DNA of 64,000 bases from Undaria pinnatifida (GCA_012845835.1 JABAKD010000003.1:3158212-3222211), one strand, 5' to 3'. Shown: positions 21,648-31,857, counted from the first letter of the stretch. Notes: generated by a model not told the origin, from the letters alone. Translations and numbers: made by a program.

Positions 21648-22104
21648 GAGGGAATTGCCGTTGACGGCTGCAAACAATTTGAATTTGAAATTTGCCGGAT
21701 CGGCAATAACAATTTGAAATTGAAATTTGCGAAGCGGACCAAGGCTAGTGCGGGAGGAGGCTCCGCCAACAGTGGGGGTGGTGGAGGTTCAGGATCAGGC
21801 GTGTGGAAGCTGGTCGGGCAAGAACGGGACTCAGCTTCTTCTGGCAATCCTGATTGGCCGTGCCCGAGCAAGGGTTGTGACGGCTTCCTCATCGCACGAA
21901 ATAGGAAAAACAGGAGTTCCCAGTACGCTGTCTGCGACACCTGCAGGAGTGACGAGCCTTCCACGTGCCAAGCTTTTCATAACCTTAACAAGAAGCACTG
22001 GGGAAGCGGCGACAACCCTCGTGTGTGTGACTGGTGTGACGCGGACACCTGTGATTCACCTTCGATCGGCGTCCCTAACGAAGGAGCTGAGAGCTTGACG
22101 AAAC
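21648..22104 (+). CDS. Exon 1 of the unknown gene: Gly/Ser linker and Cys-rich domain
   Basis: The frame is open after a TGA at 21645. The protein has a Gly/Ser stretch, then GNPDWPCPSKGC, QYAVCDTC, a Cys in PSTCQAF and PRVCDWCDADTC, nine Cys in total mostly in CxxC or CxxxxC spacing. The donor is AAAC|GTGAGT at 22104/22105. No ATG is in frame, so an upstream acceptor must exist, or the frame starts elsewhere. The paralogue at 49216 keeps the Gly-rich stretch, GNP-WP, the QY and RSD motifs and HWGAG-NPRLCEWC. Confidence 0.65.
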
Positions 22105-25100
22105 GTGAGTTTCATTTCTTCGTGTTGTTGGAATTTGATGTTTGCTGTCAGCTACTATACCATGATGATACTACTACTGATGATGGTGTTGAGAGTTTGT
22201 GCCCGTTGTCAGTGTGTTCAGCGCCGTGCGACATAAGTAAGACACCAGATGTCAACACCCTGTATTTTCGGTAGTGCCGCGTTGAGTGTTGGCTGAATGT
22301 GCTGCAAGTTGTGCGCAATAGACTACCAGTATGTGGTTTTGGGTGTTGGTGAACTCAAGCGAATCCTGTTTCCAATACAGTAGGGGTCCCGGTTTAGCGG
22401 TTCCCTGTTTAGCGGTTGGACCCGATTTAGCGGTTCAAAATTCTGCTGACACCGCGGTACCCCGCTTTAGCGGTTGTACAACCGCTAAATCGGATTGTTA
22501 CCGGTTTAGCGGTTGTTTGGGGTCATTTCGGCTGGAATAGCGGTTGTGTACATACCCCGGGGAACGACGGGTCACTTTCTGCTGCAAACCTCGCCGGCAC
22601 TCACACACACTTTCACAGCAGTATACAAACGGCCTACCCACTGCGGTTCGCAGCTACCCGTTCAGAACCATGCCGTGCGCGGCGTTAGAATTCTGCAAGT
22701 TTCCGCACATGACACCGGGTGCAACCGATGCACTTAGTGTCGGCGTCCGACTGGCGATAGAGGGGGGCGGCGTGCAAGACAAGGAGATGTGCGAGATACT
22801 GACCCATCTCGACATCACCCCTGGCAAGCCTGCCCACCCGGCAGCCATCGAAGCGGTTCGGGAGTGGGCAGAGTTGGAGGAGCAGGAAGAGATCGCCGAA
22901 GCTCTGATGCAAGATGCGAAGGACTCGATTCTTAACGTGGTGAACCACACCTGCGGCAAGGACAAAGGTCCTTCTGAAGACGAGCTAGACGAGGGGTTCG
23001 AGAGTCCGGAAGAAGTTTCCTTGATGGCGCCACCGCCGTACTCGGAAATCTCGTCGCTTTTTGGGCAGCTAGAGCAGTACGCAGAGTCGTGTGGTATATC
23101 AGAGGCAGGGTGCTATCTTCGCAAGGCGAAGATGTCCTTTCTCGCAGCGCATGCCTCTAGGCCAGCAAGGCAGACGGATATCCGCGCCATGTTTTCTAAG
23201 ACGTAGTCGAGTGTACAGCAGTACTCTCCGAGGTTCCTGTAGAGTACGAAGTGTGAAGTACGAGTACACCACACTTTTTTTGTTTTGTGTTTCCTTAGAG
23301 TGTTTCAAGTCCAAACTCCGGGGCACACGCTGCGGTTTGTAGCAAGACGAGCAGGAGCGTACAGCAGTAGAAGGGGGGTTCCAGCAGGTGTTATGTGCAC
23401 GTACAGTATGTTACCCGGATGCGGGTACACACAGGTGGTGGTTCTCTTCGCGATGCTTGATACGTTTCACCTAAGTTTTAATGTCTATCCCGCACTACCG
23501 CTGCTGTATTCGTACTACTGGTCCCGCGGCAATCATGCTGTACTGCTATATTCAGCAGCCACATATGACGCTATCTAGTTTTGATCGCAATGGCAACGCT
23601 ACTTTCATTCCCAGTATATGGGCTTTTACCCGGTTTAGCGGTTGTAAACCGCTAAATTGGGACCCAGAATAGCGGTTATTAACCGCTAAACCGGTTTACC
23701 GGGCGGTCCCGGTTTAGCGGTTATTTCGCCCTTTGGCACTAGGGACCGCTAAACCGGGACCCCTACTGTAATGATGCACATTGAAATTTACATTGTTTGA
23801 CCTTGTGTGCCTGTCTGCAACGTCTGCTGTAGCATGTGTGTGCTACACCAGCGTGGTCGAACTACCACACGGTGTGGAAGCTGTGCTTGGGGACGCGTAG
23901 CCTGAACAAACTCAAGTTCGCCTTGGTGGTCACGGAGGGCAGTCCCGTCGTCGGGGTAAGTGTTATAAGGCTTAGTTTGGGTAAGCTATTGGTTAACCTT
24001 TTGCAAGTGGTCAAACGGACTAATACCCCACTATATACCTTAACAAATGGCGTCGTCGACAGACCATGGGTTTTTGGGTCGTGGGTTCGATCCCCACATC
24101 CACCATAATAAACTTTTTCAGATTTTCCCATGGCGAACTTGAAAAATACTCTCCCCGGTATACCCAGGAAATGAAACGGCTTGGATATATTGACAGGTCC
24201 GCCCGTATATCCGGCCGAGCTGCTATCCCGCCGTTTCAGGGGGGGAGAGTGTTATAAGGCTTAGTTTGGGTAAGCTATTGGTTAACCTTTTGCAAGTGGT
24301 CAAACGGACTAATACCTCACTAAGTCCTTAACATAAGCATGTTGTACTAGTTGTCTACGCAGTTGTGTGCTGTGATTTCTTTTTCATGCGTACAAACACA
24401 CTTTTGCATGTACGAGTACGTGTACGGGGCAGTCCCGTCATCGGGGTATAAGCGGGAATTGTACAAGTACTCAGGTCTACGAGTAGACCTATGCAGTGAC
24501 GCTGTGTGATGCGATTTCTTTTTCATACGTACGGCCAAACACACTTCATGTATGTACGACTACGAGTACGCGGCAGTCCCGTCATCGGGGTAAGCGGGGG
24601 TTGGACAAGTGGTCCATGCAGTGACGCTTTGTGCTGTGATATAAACACACGTTTTGGATGTGCGACTACGACTACGTGGTATCTATACATACATGTAAGA
24701 CGCAATGAAAACTTGAAAGTCTCATCACGGGGGTCAGCCAGGGTTGTAAAAATGGTCCATGCAGTGATAAATAACACAGCAGCATGATAACTCAGCACCA
24801 GTCGCAGTACACACTGGAGGTTGATATATAGCAGTAAACAGAAGCTGAAGTTAACCTGGGTGATGCTGGAGAGCAGTCCCGTGATTGGGGTTAGCGAGTT
24901 GTTCATGTAGTGACGCGGTGTACTACTACTGTTACTCATTTTTCATACAACCACATGAACTCTTTGTATTAACGAGTACAAGTAGGGTGCGCAACCTCTT
25001 CAGGAATCGCAGTACACGTCGGTCGTAATAGTGTTGATAGCAGCAGTAATGGAGTAGTACCGAACAATATATACAGCAGGTACTGTCTCTTACCCTTCGT

Positions 25101-25939
25101 TGTCGGTATTCCGCCGGTAGGCCTTATATAGCAGTATACCGGGGCTTACGCTTACCAGTTGCGACTGTGAATCCCGTTCGTTCCTGTCCCAGTCGTTGTT
25201 TCATAGGTGTTAGCAACGTTGTGGTACCAGGCAGGGCTTTGCCCATAAACGACCGCTTTCATTACAACAGTGTTAAATTGTACGACTTCCTTTCAAACTT
25301 TGGAAATCGACGACAGCTACGTGGCCTTACTATTTTGAACATTCACTGAACGCAAGGTATTCCCATCCGTTGTTGTCGTTTGCAGAAGCCCTGCGAAGCA
25401 GCCGCCGAGGGCCGCCAAGTCGGCGAGGACATAAACACGAAGTGCACCGGCGACATCAAGGTCGGTGACCTCCTGAAGAAGGCAGGCGACCACTTGCTCG
25501 ATATACATCCCGCATTCCATTCCCACGGTGCCACGAGGGCGTTCGACATCGAGGTACGTTCTACTCTTCTTATCTTGCGTCTTGTGTGTCACGAGTCGAG
25601 ACATCCATGTCTCTTGCTCAAGACTAGGGGATGGCGTGCGGATATAGTCTATGAAGTGCGGCTCTTTTTCCGAGTACCAAGAGCAAGTACAACAATACCA
25701 CAACAATTAATTACTAACAACGAAAGGAGCTCCAATAATTTGGATGGTTACGACGTCTGCTGGAGAGAAGTACCAATACTTTTTTACGCATACTTATCGA
25801 CGTCCTCCCGCCATGCTTCAACGTTTGTGGACAGATCCACAAGATCATCGACAAAAAACAAGAGTGCAAGGTGCTGGGGACCTCCGCTGAGGAGGAAGAG
25901 TCCAAGCAAGCCTGCATGCTCCTTCGGAAGCAATGTTGA
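21648..25939 (+). CDS. Multi-exon gene of unknown function (Cys-rich; ECKVLGTSAEEE motif)
   Basis: My model joins four exons: 21648(?)-22104, 23852-23955, 25386-25553 and 25835-25939 (stop TGA). Exon 1 ends one base into a codon and exon 2 starts with two bases; exons 2 to 4 join at codon boundaries, so the frame is kept. Exon 1 encodes a Gly/Ser-rich stretch, then a Cys-rich segment. Exon 2 encodes W-NYHTVWKLCLG. The last exon carries ECKVLGTSAEEE. Exons 1 and 2 have a paralogue at 49216-50201 and the last exon one at 54905. I do not recognise the family. The Cys pattern suggests zinc binding (inference). Intron 1 holds a pogo-type transposon, and intron 2 a TRIM and repeated exon pieces. 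The 5' end and start codon are unresolved. Confidence 0.6.
22378..23768 (+). mobile_element. Pogo/Tigger-type DNA transposon, internally deleted
   Basis: It starts CAGTAGGGGTCCCGGTTTAG and ends with the inverted copy (24 bp perfect). TA occurs directly outside both ends (22376-22377 and 23769-23770). Both subterminal zones carry repeated TTTAGCGGTT words in both orientations (about seven on the left, six on the right), likely transposase-binding sites. At 1391 bp it is shorter than an autonomous element and holds only a transposase C-terminal frame. It sits in intron 1 of the unknown gene. Confidence 0.9.
22670..23206 (+). pseudogene. Pogo/Tigger transposase C-terminal remnant
   Basis: 178 codons from ATG to TAG inside the TIR element. 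There is no HTH DNA-binding region and no recognisable DDE catalytic core. What remains resembles the tail of Tigger/CENP-B-like transposases: an acidic stretch, then EISSLFGQLEQYAESCGIS, a helical segment with LRKAKMSFL, and a final basic QTDIRAMFSK motif like the usual ...I..FF.. ending. The first residues may come from intron or deleted sequence. It cannot be an active transposase alone. Confidence 0.65.
23852..23955 (+). CDS. Exon 2 of the unknown gene
   Basis: Acceptor CTACACCAG|CG, donor GGG|GTAAGT. It encodes W-NYHTVWKLCLGTRSLNKLK and FALVVTEGSPVVG. The paralogous exon at 50102-50201 encodes W-NFHVVWKECLGSRSGEKLK and FAWVV, with the same acceptor phase. The donor is only one base from a TRIM insertion, whose TAAG target duplication keeps GTAAG(T) intact. 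Degenerate copies of the 3' half of this exon plus donor recur downstream. Confidence 0.75.
23961..24333 (+). mobile_element. TRIM (terminal-repeat retrotransposon in miniature), complete
   Basis: Two LTRs, 23961-24045 (85 bp) and 24250-24333 (84 bp), are nearly identical. Each starts TGTTATAAGG and ends CCTTAACA. Two bases after the first LTR is a primer-binding-type site, TGGCGTCGTCGACAG. Directly before the second LTR is a polypurine tract, AGGGGGGGAGAG. TAAG flanks both ends (23957-23960 and 24334-24337), a 4-bp target duplication. The 204-bp interior holds a tRNA-like 3' half (GTGGGTTCGATCCCCAC followed by ATCCACCA at about 24077-24103). It has no coding capacity and needs enzymes from another element. 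Confidence 0.9.
24338..25000 (+). repeat. Tandem copies of the exon 2/intron 2 junction
   Basis: The junction GGCAGTCCCGTCGTCGGGGTAAG of exon 2 recurs at 24428-24447, 24572-24595 and, with more of the exon, at 24836-24895. The last copy keeps AAG-TGAAGTTAACCTGGGTGATGC-type similarity to the exon's LKFALVV part. Units are about 145 bp apart in the first two and share CCATGCAGTGACGC and TACGAGTACG-type spacers. Each copy carries a potential GTAAGC or GTTAGC donor. Confidence 0.75.
25001..25385. other. Rest of intron 2
   Basis: AT- and TAC-rich intron sequence (CAGCAGTAATGGAGTAGTACC-type words). It ends in the pyrimidine-containing acceptor TTGTTGTCGTTTGCAG before the next exon. Confidence 0.5.
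25386..25553 (+). CDS. Exon 3 of the unknown gene
   Basis: 168 bp, exactly 56 codons, between TTTGCAG| and GAG|GTACGT. It encodes KPCEAAAEGRQVGEDINTK followed by CTGDIKVGDLLKKAGDHLLD and a His-rich end (HPAFHSHG). GC at third positions is high (GGC, GAC, AAG, CTC), unlike the flanks. I did not find a paralogue of this exon in the window. Function unknown. Confidence 0.6.
25835..25939 (+). CDS. Last exon of the unknown gene
   Basis: Acceptor TTTGTGGACAG|, ends TGT TGA. It encodes IHKIIDKKQ, the conserved ECKVLGTSAEEE and a short Cys-ending tail. Against the exon at 54905, eight of eleven codons in ECKVLGTSAEE differ only at the third base. This shows the plus frame is the translated one and that the peptide is conserved. 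Confidence 0.7.
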   Translation: MHKIIDKKQECKVLGTSAEEEESKQACMLLRKQC

Positions 25940-27489
25940 CAGCACGTTCTTTATAGAACGTTAAGTTGTGGTTTATTATACCAGCATCGTTTTTTGAGAA
26001 CTATGCCTAAATGCGTGCTCTTCGTCTTTCAGGAATACAAATGTACTTCACATGTTTGCGGTGTGTGCGTTCAAGTTCCTGCTTCCAGCATGTTTTTTTT
26101 GGCACTGCGCTCCTTTACATCTTAAGTTGTAGTTTCCTGTCTCTATCCTTGACAAGCGCGTGCCTGGTGTTTATGCACTGCGATAATTTATTATTGATGA
26201 TCGACTTAGAGAGAGCTATTAATAAGTGTACAGGTACTACCTGAGAGGTGGAAGGATATGCCAAGCAAGTCCTCCGACGTGCCCATCATGGACTGGGCGA
26301 ATGGATGATAATAACAAACTCATAACCATAATCGTCTCTATCCTGTACCGTTGTACTTTATATGGACCTCTTGGCATTTTCAAGTCGCCAGTTGCGCCAT
26401 TTGTGCTTTTTTTCCGCCTTCCTACTGAATGTCCATTCCTCCTTCCGCAAGCGTAGCGGGCGGCTCCCAGCCGCCCGCGAGCGAAGCCCTTGTATATATA
26501 TACCGCTAGCCACCGAAAAACGAGCAAAATGAAAAAAAAGCGATACGCGGCGTGTCGCGGACCGACTCCTGCGCCTACGTAAACGCTCCGACGGCGCTCG
26601 AATCGAGCACACCGCCTGCCATATACCAGGTATATATTTAAAAAATAAAAATGCACTCCTGGACCAGCTGTGAGATCGCAGATTTCGTCGAAACTGCCAT
26701 ATATATATCTAAATTATACTAAGTATTGCGCATGGCTCGTGTTGCCCCTCTTATTAATAACCTTTTTCTGACGGTTGGTCCGAAGAACATCCCGCGCTAG
26801 ACGCATAAACGCCTTCTACGTACGGCAGATAGATGTGCGCCACTTTTTTCGTGAGGCTCGTATTAAAATAGTCGTGTAAACACTTGAGGAGATGGTCGCC
26901 AAAAACAGATTTCGAGAAAGTTGAAAGTGCGCAATTTAACAGGATGAAATGAACAAACCGGCCCATGCATCGTATATTGGCCTACTATGATAGAATACAC
27001 ATTTTTTTTTTCCTGATTTTTTTTTTCGAAACAAGTCTTAGTAAGAATAAAAATATCAAATATTCTCCGACGATTTTGGGTCAATCAAGGAGGTCCTCGT
27101 CATTACATTCAGAAACTAGATAGTCTGTGAAAAAGCGATATACTAATAAAGTACTGCTGTTACATGTAGTTATAATATTTCCAGTGCCTCTAATCATCGT
27201 CGTAGCATGCTTCGCGAGTTCCAAGTACCACCGGCATTTTCCCCCCAAAAACATCGATGCGAGCTTCTGAAGTTTTTTTTTTTACAGCCTATTTTACTAC
27301 TACTGCAAAGAAACTTATCCTGCACTAATTTCACGTAAATTGTCCCCTGTAAAACGTGGGTGCAGGTCCACACCAATTTGTCAAAGTAATGCATCCCCTC
27401 TTCTTGAACGATTACAATCTCAATAGCGAGCGATAAAAGCCAAAGGCAAAAACGGCGTGAAACAAAAAGGGGAAATCAAACAACAATGA
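25940..27489. other. Intergenic; no gene recognised
   Basis: It includes a GC-rich hairpin repeat at 26449-26500 and several AT-rich stretches. Short open frames on both strands show no domain-like sequence. Confidence 0.45.
26449..26500. repeat. GC-rich hairpin repeat, copy 2
   Basis: CAAGCGTAGCGGGCGGCTCCC is followed by AGCCGCCCGCGAGCGAAGCCC, a long palindrome in the opposite orientation to 6203-6252. The arms can form a stable stem of more than 15 bp. Confidence 0.6.
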
Positions 27490-27674
27490 ATGAAACCGTT
27501 GGTACCGCAAAAGAAAACATTAGCACAGCAGCAGCAGCAGCCAAAACCGCTCGTCGTGCTGAAAGGGGAGCTCGTGCTGAAGGGAGGCGTATATGCCTCC
27601 GAGCATATCAATAGCAGTTGCAACGGTCTGGGCTTGGACAAACAAGAAATAAAAAACAGCAGCAGCCAAAAATT
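27490..27674. repeat. CAG-rich microsatellite and flank
   Basis: AGCAGCAGCAGC at about 27527-27540 and again near 27658-27665. GCTCGTCGTGCTGAAAGGGGAG/GCTCGTGCTGAAGGGAGG is a short tandem duplication. No gene supported. Confidence 0.5.
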
Positions 27675-27853
27675 GCATGGGTCAGGTGGAGTCAGGGTAA
27701 CCCGTCCCGACCCGCGAGCTTCCAAAACTGACCCGACCCGACCCGTCCCGTGAGAAATCAAACACCTCCTGACTCGACCCCACTCGACCCGCGAGATTTG
27801 GGCAACCTCCTAACGTGATCGGCGGGTCGGAACATAATCCGCGAAAAGCCCTG
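27675..27853. mobile_element. CAGGG-ended MITE with GACCC interior, copy 3
   Basis: The right end CCGCGAAAAGCCCTG is intact, while the left end (TTGCATGGGTCAGG) has decayed. The interior shows the family blocks ACCCGCGAGCTTCCAAAACTGACC, CACCTCCTGACTCGACCC and CCCGCGAGATTTGGG. Confidence 0.65.
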
Positions 27854-28357
27854 AAAAAAAATTGTTGGCGTACCGAAGGTACCCATAGATACCTGTAAGG
27901 ACAGCAGCAGCAGCAGCAGCAGCAGCTGTCCTTCCGATGATTAACCACAACACCGAGCGAGTGACAACAAAAAAAAAAAACGGAAAGGGCTTGAAAAAAC
28001 GCAAAGCAAAAACAACCGCGCCAACACCGCCGAATAGGCACTGAACGAAGGGCAGATAGACGCCTGCCTGCAAAAACAGTTAGTAGAGCGGGGAAAATAA
28101 AGGGGGCCCGAAAAACGAAAAGCTCAAGCAGCCTACTCCAACAACACCGTAGGCACCGAAGAAGGGAGAAATCGCCCGGAAAACGAAAAGAAATCAAGCA
28201 GCCTCCAACACCGCGTAGGGGCACTGAAGGGAGAGATGCGACTATGAAGCTGCATGCAGCCCAATGAGCAATCCTATGGCCTACTGTAGGTATACAGCGA
28301 GCGAAGTAATGGTATTTTCATGGCACTGTTAAAGTTGCTGTGTTGAGGAACATCGTT
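27854..28357. repeat. CAG array and degenerate tandem repeat
   Basis: A (CAG)8 run lies at about 27902-27926. From 27990 to 28240 a unit containing AAACGAAAAG, CAAGCAGCCT, CCAACACCG and TAGGCACTGAA recurs three times in divergent form. No gene supported. Confidence 0.55.
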
Positions 28358-28592
28358 GAGTCGTTCTACGGTAGCCCCCCCAACTTTTCTTTAACGAAAT
28401 AGCCGGTTTCAAATCCAGCTCCAGAAATACGGTGTCCCTCGACACCCCGACGTCATCAATCAATAGGCCTTTGCACACAAGAACATATATGAATACATTG
28501 TGTTCAATTGTATCCTTTCTTGTTTCAGGCAGCCATGAAACGTTCCTTAGAGGAAATCGCTGGTTTTGGGGGGGGCTGTCGTAGAATCACTC
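28358..28592. mobile_element. MITE with poly-C terminal repeats, copy 3
   Basis: The left end GAGTCGTTCTACGGTAGCCCC and the right end GGGGGCTGTCGTAGAATCACTC form a TIR of about 24 bp. CGTT sits directly outside both ends (28354-28357 and 28593-28596), a possible 4-bp target duplication. The interior is collinear with 14590-14849. Confidence 0.85.
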
Positions 28593-28690
28593 CGTTCAAG
28601 CCATGAATACTTTGACCAAACTACGCTTAGGAAGTCCTCTATAGACTACCGTCCGTAGCACGCATGAACAACAGCAGCAACAAGGGGGGG

Positions 28691-28783
28691 TTAACGCCTT
28701 TACAAAACTGGAAACCCCTTTTTTGGGGTACAAAGTACTTCAAAGTAGTATAGGGAGCGGTTGTGGGGCTCTAAAAGGGTTGA
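28691..28783. mobile_element. TTAA-type MITE, copy 3 (inverted)
   Basis: It begins TTAACGCCTTTACAAAACTGG and ends GGGGCTCTAAAAGGGTTGA, the reverse order of copy 1. The right TTAA has become TTGA. Confidence 0.6.
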
Positions 28784-29330
28784 AATCCACGGGAGCGCAG
28801 CCGAGGCAGAAACGGTGGCATGCGGCGGAGAACGCTCGTTGTATAGCGAAGCAAAAGAAGCAGAGCCTAACAAACCATCCGCGCAAAATCTATGATTAAA
28901 TCAGGGGGCAGGAATGGCAGCAAGCGGAAGCGGCAGGTAACGCTCGCTAGCAAGAGAGCGAAAGACATCATCTTCGCAAAGGAATAACTGCAGGCACAAC
29001 AACAGCAGCAGCAGGGAGCTGCTTCGACGTGCAACACACCCCACGGAGGCGAAAAAAGGCGGTAGGAACGGCTAGCAGCATATGCGGCGGAGAACGCTGG
29101 CGAATCAGCGACGCAGAAGGCAGGAACGGCAGCACGCAACGGAGAACGCTCGGTACCGCAGCGAACAAGCAGAAACAGAGCGAAATACACCCATCCGCAC
29201 GAAAAGAAGGAACGGAATCAGCGCGCATCGACACCGATTCGCTCGGGCGAGAGGGGCAACATTATGTAGCGCCGCGCGCGCTGTTCAAAAGGCAACACCG
29301 CACAATGCGCCACGCTTTGTAAGTTGACTT
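28784..29330. repeat. Degenerate tandem repeat with GGCGGAGAACGCT motif
   Basis: GGCGGAGAACGCTCG or a close form occurs near 28824, 29086 and 29137, embedded in AGGCAGGAACGGCAGCA-type sequence (also 28910-28935 and 29057-29075). The spacing is irregular. Open frames here are Arg/Ala-rich translations without domain features. Confidence 0.5.
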
Positions 29331-29579
29331 CTTTCGGCTCTGTTGGGGGCTTATTATGAACAGCGACAAACGTAAAACATCAAGCGCGTTTTTTTCTAAG
29401 CGTCTACAACAGGAAGAACGTGGAGCAGTACACGTACCCCTATGCTGCGCGCGTGAGGTACGGCTACTTACACTGCAGGTCGGTCACAAACCCTACCACC
29501 GCAGCCCGCGCTTCGCGGGGCGGACACTGGAATCGCCGTTCATGTTCGACCCGTTGGCCCAAAGGGACTAATCGACAAA
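29331..29579. other. Unassigned
   Basis: No repeat or exon recognised in this short interval before the array at 29580. Confidence 0.35.
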
Positions 29580-30860
29580 TAGCCAGCCGATGCTACCCGG
29601 TGGTGGACGAGGTTCGGCCATACGTCGAAGGAGGGCATGGCACGCCCCTTTCCAACCCCCAACCCCGCCCGCCCCGCCCAACACATTTAATATCAAGACC
29701 GATGCTACGAAGGAGAACATCATGTCACGCCACGCCACGCCCCTTCCCCACGCCCATTTCTCAACCCCCGCCCGGCCCGACCAGTACCATCAAAAGCAAG
29801 CTGATGCTACCTAGGGGTGGAAGGGGTGGAAGGGTTTCCGTCAATCGCCAGAGGAGAGCGCCACAGCACGGCACGCCACGTCCCTTGCCCAGCCCTGTCC
29901 GCCCCGACCAGCACAATGAATAGAAAACCGATGCTATCCAGCAAAGGACGACGTTCGTTCGGCCATACGCAAAAAGAGAGTGCCATGCCCCGCCACGCCC
30001 CTCCACGGCACACCCCTTCTCCAACCCCGAACCACGACCAGCACAACTGCTAGAAAATCGATGCTAGAGGCAACATCTAACATTGCCACGGTTCGCGAGC
30101 CGAGTGCTAGCAATAGCACCAGATTCGGTCCTTCACGAAAGCAGAGCGCCACGCCACGGCACGCCACGGCCGTTCCCGAACTCCTCCCGCCCCAACCAGT
30201 TCTAGATCAGAAAGCCGATACTACTCAGCGGTGAGCGGGGTTCGGGCATACGTCGAAGGAGAAGGCATCACACCACACCACGTCCCTTCCGCACCCCCCA
30301 ATCCCGCCCGCCCGCCCCGACCAAAACTATGAATGGCAAACCGATGCTAGAGGCAACGCCCTACGACGCTACGACTTGCAACCTGAGTACAACGCGTATC
30401 AAAACCGATGCTACCCAGCGAAGGACGTAGGCTTCAGAAAGCGCCATGAAACCGTCACGCCACGGCACACCCCTTCTTCAACCCCGAACCCCGCCCGCCC
30501 CGCCCAACAGTACTACTAGAAAACCGATGCCACACCCAACAAAGCCACGTTTTGCGAGCTGAGCTACGATAGATAAAACCGGCTCCATGCTACTCAGCGG
30601 TGAACGATAGGTTCGGTCATACGCCCAAGGGGAGCGTGACGCCCCGCCCCACCATGCCACGCCCGTCCCCCAACCCCGCCCGCACGCCCGTCCGCACGCC
30701 CCGACCAGTACTACTAACAGCAAACCGATGCCAGAGGCAACCCGTAACAAATGCCACAGTTTGCGAGCTGAGTACTATTAACCTGATATCGGCAAACCGA
30801 TGTTACCCAGAGGGGTGCAGACTTCAGCCACACGCTCAAGGATAACAGCATGCCACGGCA
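29580..30860 (+). repeat. Tandem array, about 12 units of 70-150 bp
   Basis: Each unit starts with CCGATGCTACCCAGCG or CCGATGCTAGAGGCAA (or a variant) near 29588, 29700, 29802, 29930, 30059, 30218, 30341, 30406, 30525, 30588, 30727 and 30797. Units then contain GGTTCGGCCATACGTCGAAGGAG and GCCACGCCACGCCCCTTC-type blocks and end CCCGCCCGCCCCGACCAG. Two unit types, ACCCAGCG and AGAGGCAAC, partly alternate, so a higher-order unit may exist. Confidence 0.75.
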
Positions 30861-31857
30861 CGCCAAGCCACGCCCCTTCTCCAGTCCTTGACCCTTTTAG
30901 CACCGCAGTTTCCCCACTTGGGTACAAAACACTTGGAGTTAGACTAGGAAATTTTAGGAGTTGGAAAAGGGGTAATCCCGCGCCGACCCCGCCCGTCAAG
31001 TTGCGGCAAAAAACAAAAGCTGGAACACCCTTCAACGCGCAGCCTTAAGCTCACAAAGGACGCCTAAAAGTCTTGGCCGGGGGATGAGGAAGATTCAAGT
31101 CGAATAGCAGGTTGGCGCTGTTTCCGAGTTAAGCCCTCTATCTCTCCATAAAACCTTCACCTCTCCCCACCAAATACGTCTATGGACGGTACGTCACAAA
31201 AAAACAAAGCCTCGGTCACGTGCGTGCCGCCGACGCGTTCCATACGAAAAAAAAACCTATAGCAGTTACGGTATTATCAAGCGTCCGTCATGGCTTTTTT
31301 TTTTTCGAAAGCTGCCGTTCGTGACAACGCTTGACCAATTTTACGATGGCAAAAAAAATTCTAAACTAGTTCCAAGTAAGTTATCCTTAAAAAAAACGTG
31401 GGTGCGCTGACAAAGAGGCTTACACTGCCGGAAATCACTGTCATCTCGACAAGGAATCGAGGTCATGCGGTACTGCTATAACCCCAAGGCTCGTTCATAA
31501 CCGTATTCCCATGCGAGTATATCAAAGGATTGAAACATCCATCAATGGTGGACCCGGGGATGCTCATTTACCATCCCCTCCCGAAGGTCTCGGAGTTTCG
31601 CACAGTTTTTCAAGCATTAATCAGTACCGAGCTCACAATTATTTCCGGACTGGTACGCAGTAGACCCGCGGAAAATAAATGCCTGATAACCAAATAAGAA
31701 CGCCAGATGAACTGTTTAAAGAAACCTTTCGAAATCGGGACCAGAAAACAAGAACGCTAAAAAAAAAGAAAAAAAAATGAGCCAACATCACTTTTGGGGG
31801 AAACGCTTAAGAAATTGAGATTAAGAATTCGTGCTCAATGGAGATCGCTAAAATAAT
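30861..31857. other. No gene recognised
   Basis: 30890-30960 resembles part of the TTAA MITE (CACTTGGGTACAAAACACTTGGAGTTAGACTAGG against the interior at 43735). The rest is AT-rich and unassigned. Confidence 0.4.

Noticed and set aside
24077-24103. Functional tRNA gene in the TRIM
   Set aside because: Only a T arm and a 3' acceptor half are present; no matching 5' acceptor (GGTGGAT) or anticodon arm could be found.
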